From a bacterium (GTDB lineage: Bacteria > Bipolaricaulota > Bipolaricaulia > UBA7950 > UBA9294): DNA of 8,016 nt. Position numbers and translations under genes: made by a program. The DNA is taken from NCBI GenBank assembly GCA_030671645.1, contig DAOVHV010000036.1, forward strand, positions 1 to 8,016, in the 5' to 3' direction. The first letter of the stretch is position 1. Each line of letters starts with the position of its first letter. The notes under the pieces were generated by a model. It saw nothing but the letters and a program-made list of their open reading frames with translations, was not told the DNA's origin and did no database searches. Below are positions 6,071-8,016 of the stretch, piece after piece.

Positions 6071-7298
6071 GAGATACCTCCTGGGGCAAAATGGACTCGA
6101 TCGGATCGACATCCGGATCGAAAACGGCGCCGAGCTCCGCGAGGGAGAAATCAGCGGGTACTTCCTTGAATCCTGTTCCCGTGATGATTGCAATCACCGA
6201 AGACCCGGCGGAGACAATGCCTCGACGAGTCGCGATTTCCAGGCCTGCAATCGCGGCGGCGGCGGCCGGATCGACATGGAGCCCGCAGATCCGAGCGAGC
6301 GACCGAGTTGCTTCTTCGATCTCGGCTTCGCTGACGCTGACCATGGCACCACCCGAACCGATGACGGCTGCAAGTGTGTACGTGCCGTCCTCTGCGTAGC
6401 CACGCAATGGATCGGCGATCCCTTTGGCGACGCTGGCCGCATCTCCATCCCACGGTGTGACGGTGGGAACGCCACGCTCGAACGCTCGTACGATGGGGGC
6501 GCAGTTGGAGGCTTGGATGCCGAGCAATGCCGGCGCAGTCGGGCAGCGACTCGCGGCGACGATGTCCGCGTATCCCTGTGCCATGGCTCCCAACAGAGGG
6601 CCTGCACCGACGGGGATGACAATCCAGTCAACCGCGTCTTCACAAGCCTCCCAGAGCTCATAGGCCACGGTCTTGTACCCGTCGAGGCCGACTGGATTCT
6701 CATAGGTCGTCGATACGTTGTACCAACCGGAGAGAGATGCGGCGGTGCGAGCCAGACGATGGCAGTCGCTGTAGTCCCCCCGGACACGTACCACGCGGGT
6801 TCCGCAACGAATGGGCTGCACCAGACGATCTGCGGATACGGTCACAGGCACCAAAGCGAGCGAGGGTAATTCGGCGAGCGCCGCATAGGCGGCTTGTGCG
6901 TGGAGCGCGTTGCCACTTGATGAGCCGACCAATCCGGCCGACCCATGATGACGTGCATGGGTCGCGGCGGCACTGAGTGCACGGTCTTTGAACGATCCGG
7001 TTGGATTGACCAATTCGAGCTTCAGGCGGAGCTGTTCGATTCCGAGTCGGGACGCCATCTGTGGGGCTTCGATCAGGGGTGTCCCGCCTTCTCCGAGACT
7101 CATACGGACTGCGCTCGGATCGACCAGCATGCTGGAGGCATAGCGCCACATCGAGTCGTTTGGCGTCCACGCAAGGATTCGGTCCACCGGTGAGGCTGGA
7201 TGGCATACCTCGAGGATACCGCCGCACTCCTTACATCGCTGTGCGAAGGGATTCCCGGAATGGCAATGACAGTGAGCACAGCGGAATTTCGCGCTCAT
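6051..7298 (-). CDS. Threonine synthase-like PLP enzyme with N-terminal zinc ribbon
   Basis: The 415-residue protein starts with a likely zinc ribbon, Cys7-x2-Cys10 and Cys22-x2-Cys25. It continues with the fold-type II PLP domain: LGEGGTPLIEAP (68-79), LELVNPTGSFKDR (94-106) with presumed Schiff-base Lys104, GSSSGNALHAQAA (125-137), IPVGAGPLLGAM (228-239) as the cofactor phosphate loop, and TGTGFKEV (373-380) near the end. Threonine synthases convert O-phosphohomoserine to threonine. Relatives include threonine/serine deaminases and the methanogen cysteate synthase. No other threonine biosynthesis genes are visible and RidA follows directly, so a deaminating or beta-substituting role is at least as likely. 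An in-frame ATG at 7319 exists, but the ATG at 7298 has AGGAGG 9 nt upstream and places the first Cys correctly. The 3' end overlaps the RidA start. Confidence 0.87.
   Translation of the reverse strand: MSAKFRCAHCHCHSGNPFAQRCKECGGILEVCHPASPVDRILAWTPNDSMWRYASSMLVDPSAVRMSLGEGGTPLIEAPQMASRLGIEQLRLKLELVNPTGSFKDRALSAAATHARHHGSAGLVGSSSGNALHAQAAYAALAELPSLALVPVTVSADRLVQPIRCGTRVVRVRGDYSDCHRLARTAASLSGWYNVSTTYENPVGLDGYKTVAYELWEACEDAVDWIVIPVGAGPLLGAMAQGYADIVAASRCPTAPALLGIQASNCAPIVRAFERGVPTVTPWDGDAASVAKGIADPLRGYAEDGTYTLAAVIGSGGAMVSVSEAEIEEATRSLARICGLHVDPAAAAAIAGLEIATRRGIVSAGSSVIAIITGTGFKEVPADFSLAELGAVFDPDVDPIESILPQEVSHDTTSY
6076..6082 (-). promoter_or_regulatory. Ribosome binding site for RidA, inside the upstream gene
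   Basis: AGGAGGT on the minus strand lies 5 nt before the RidA ATG at 6070 and within the last codons of the threonine-synthase-like gene. It rules in the short RidA start and allows independent initiation in spite of the overlap. Confidence 0.85.
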
Positions 7299-7307
7299 TC
7301 CCGTAAA

Positions 7308-7313
7308 CCTCCT
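7308..7313 (-). promoter_or_regulatory. Ribosome binding site for the threonine-synthase-like gene
   Basis: AGGAGG on the minus strand lies 9 nt before the ATG at 7298, within the 42-nt gap after the creatininase-family gene. It favours that ATG over the in-frame ATG at 7319, which lies upstream of the site. Confidence 0.8.
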
Positions 7314-7340
7314 CAGCAAGTGCGAATGGCATGTATCGTA

Positions 7341-8016
7341 TTAGCTGACACGTTGCTGAGCTGCCAGCGCTTCATCCTCTTGCTCCGAGAGCCAACAGCC
7401 AAACGCTTGGAGCTTCGAGATCGCAGCATCCATGAGACGCCGGCCCTTCTCAGGTGTGGCTGCGCTTGGCTTGCCGGTCGATCCGCTCCGTGTAAAGTCG
7501 ATCGTATCGAAGCCGACGGAGACACCGTGAACCCGCCGCCGCCAGGATGTCGCTCCTTCGGATTCCGCCTCGGCGATGCGTTCCCGGCGGACGTGCTCCG
7601 GGTCAATGTGCAGTACAGCCGATGTCTCCATGTCTCCGGCATGATCGGGCGATCCAATGCAGACTCGTTCGATGGTCTCCCTTATCGCACTCCACCACTG
7701 ATAGACGAAAGCGTAGATGCATTCCTCGCGGAGGGACCGGCAGACATCTTCAAGTGCATCGGTATTTCCTCCGTGCCCGTTTACCAGAACGACACGTCGA
7801 AGTCCGTGGGACGCGAGCGAGCGAATTGTTTCCAGAACGTACTGCATCAACACCCGCCGGCTAACCCACAACGTGCCCGGGAACTGGCGATGTTCGGCGG
7901 ACAGCCCAACCGGGATGGCTGGTAGGAGCACAAAGTCTCCGCTCTTCGCGGCTTCTCGCGCGATGTGCTCCGCTGTGAACAGATCCGTGCCGAGTGGAAG
8001 GTGTGGCCCATGATTC
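7341..8016 (-). CDS. Creatininase family amidohydrolase (N-terminus outside window)
   Basis: The frame is open to the right edge and ends at TAA (7341-7343). At the edge the translation reads NHGPHLPLGTDLFTAEH, which matches the family's metal-binding (E)xHGxHLPLGTD motif; the Glu codon would straddle base 8016. GLSAEH..FPGT, VNGHGGN and HAGDMETS follow, all typical of the family. Members are metal-dependent amidohydrolases in the cytoplasm: creatininase opens creatinine to creatine, and others hydrolyse formamides or trim peptide-derived cofactors such as mycofactocin. A GTG at 7931 is internal, since conserved motif lies before it. The NGHGGN form, in place of the NGHYEN that I recall for Pseudomonas creatininase, argues against a genuine creatininase. 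It is upstream of the threonine-synthase-like gene by 42 nt in the same operon and may open an amide or cyclic substrate for the pathway. Family is confident; substrate unknown. Confidence 0.88.
   Translation of the reverse strand, partial: NHGPHLPLGTDLFTAEHIAREAAKSGDFVLLPAIPVGLSAEHRQFPGTLWVSRRVLMQYVLETIRSLASHGLRRVVLVNGHGGNTDALEDVCRSLREECIYAFVYQWWSAIRETIERVCIGSPDHAGDMETSAVLHIDPEHVRRERIAEAESEGATSWRRRVHGVSVGFDTIDFTRSGSTGKPSAATPEKGRRLMDAAISKLQAFGCWLSEQEDEALAAQQRVS

Noticed and set aside
6071..6193. Longer RidA start at the in-frame ATG at 6193
   Set aside because: The extra 41 residues do not look like RidA and overlap the PLP enzyme gene, whereas the ATG at 6070 has a perfect ribosome binding site.
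5967..6869. Plus-strand open frame of about 300 codons opposite the threonine-synthase-like gene
   Set aside because: Antisense to a gene with clear PLP motifs; low-complexity Arg/Gly/Asp/Cys composition and no recognisable domain.
7299..7319. Longer threonine-synthase-like start at the ATG at 7319
   Set aside because: The ribosome binding site at 7308-7313 lies downstream of it and suits the ATG at 7298; the added 7 residues are not family-like.
1..8016. CRISPR array, tRNA/rRNA, insertion sequence or phage system
   Set aside because: Nearly all bases are accounted for by metabolic genes; I saw no regularly spaced repeats, terminal inverted repeats, transposase motifs or cloverleaf-like segments.

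Overview
This window looks like part of a bacterial chromosome with high-fifties percent GC by eye. It has dense operons, strong AGGAGG-type ribosome binding sites and no mobile-element, CRISPR or RNA-gene signature. Two genes of the tungsten-pterin aldehyde:ferredoxin oxidoreductase (AOR) family suggest an anaerobe, or at least an organism with ferredoxin-based low-potential metabolism. The phylum cannot be fixed from the sequence.

The left half (about 1-3889) is a plus-strand operon. It holds the C-terminal part of one AOR, a PLP enzyme of the D-cysteine desulfhydrase/ACC deaminase fold, a 104-residue TIGR04076-like protein, and a second, complete AOR of 614 residues. The first three genes are packed with a 4-nt gap and a 4-nt overlap. 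The second AOR follows a 57-nt gap with its own ribosome binding site.

The right half (about 3899-8016) is a minus-strand operon. Read in its own direction it encodes a creatininase-family amidohydrolase (its start lies beyond the right edge), a threonine-synthase-like PLP enzyme with an N-terminal zinc ribbon, a RidA-family enamine/imine deaminase, and a thiamine-diphosphate (ThDP) enzyme of the acetolactate synthase/2-oxoacid decarboxylase superfamily. The two operons converge tail to tail with only 9 bp between stop codons.

Together the enzyme classes suggest a catabolic route, which is inference. An amide or cyclic precursor would be opened by the creatininase homologue. A PLP enzyme would eliminate or deaminate the amino acid, and RidA would hydrolyse the resulting enamine/imine to a 2-oxoacid. 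The ThDP enzyme would decarboxylate it to an aldehyde, and an AOR would oxidise the aldehyde to an acid while reducing ferredoxin. The substrate cannot be read from the sequence. No transporter, regulator or promoter is visible; both operons probably begin outside the window.
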